This document shows positions 5,439 to 5,444 of a stretch of 5,444 nucleotides of DNA, piece after piece; the first letter of the stretch is position 1; the number at the start of each line of letters is the position of its first letter. The notes beneath the pieces were generated by a model that searched no databases, had not been told where the DNA came from, and was given only the letters and a program-made list of their open reading frames with translations. The position numbers were made by a program, and so were the translations under genes. The stretch comes from Methanothrix sp. (GTDB taxonomy: Archaea > Halobacteriota > Methanosarcinia > Methanotrichales > Methanotrichaceae), in the NCBI GenBank assembly GCA_023229165.1, contig JALNZQ010000184.1, positions 1 through 5,444 on the forward strand, given 5' to 3'.

Positions 5439-5444
5439 TTTGTC

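Overview
The window looks like chromosome from a methanogenic euryarchaeon. A Methanothrix/Methanosaeta-type organism is my inference from overall style, not a proven placement. The pointers are an archaeal TATA box directly upstream of a TTG-started gene, Shine-Dalgarno sequences of the GGAGGTGA type, a Trm112-like zinc protein tail, and a standard two-domain CTP synthase.

Layout, left to right. (1) Positions 1-125 are the 3' end of a small Trm112-family gene, followed by a short hairpin. (2) A TATA box near 215-223 probably starts a two-gene unit. Its first gene (253-1575) encodes a membrane-anchored protein with an N-terminal beta-rich domain, a very long charged disordered middle and two C-terminal membrane helices. 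Its second gene, 10 bases on, is pyrG (1586-3187), CTP synthase. (3) At the end of pyrG the base composition drops abruptly to AT-rich. A convergent minus-strand gene (3212-4096, 294 aa) of an unassigned family follows, and an AT-rich hairpin lies between the two converging stops. (4) The 247-base gap at 4097-4343 carries a 10-bp dyad over the promoter of the 294-aa gene. It also carries what reads as the frameshifted, truncated tail of a family 2 glycosyltransferase gene on the minus strand. (5) Positions 4344-5438 encode a 364-aa protein with an EVE (PUA-like) domain at the N-terminus and a PD-(D/E)XK-like nuclease domain of the ExE type at the C-terminus. This is the architecture of a modification-dependent restriction enzyme.

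The left 3.2 kb is therefore core housekeeping sequence and the right 2.2 kb is accessory. The accessory half contains a probable type IV-like restriction protein, an AT-rich orphan gene with a conserved-looking IRHHN motif, and a decayed gene fragment. This is typical of a small defence or integration hotspot next to a housekeeping gene. Nothing in the sequence proves that the 294-aa protein and the EVE-nuclease work together. I saw no tRNA, rRNA, CRISPR array or intact insertion sequence.
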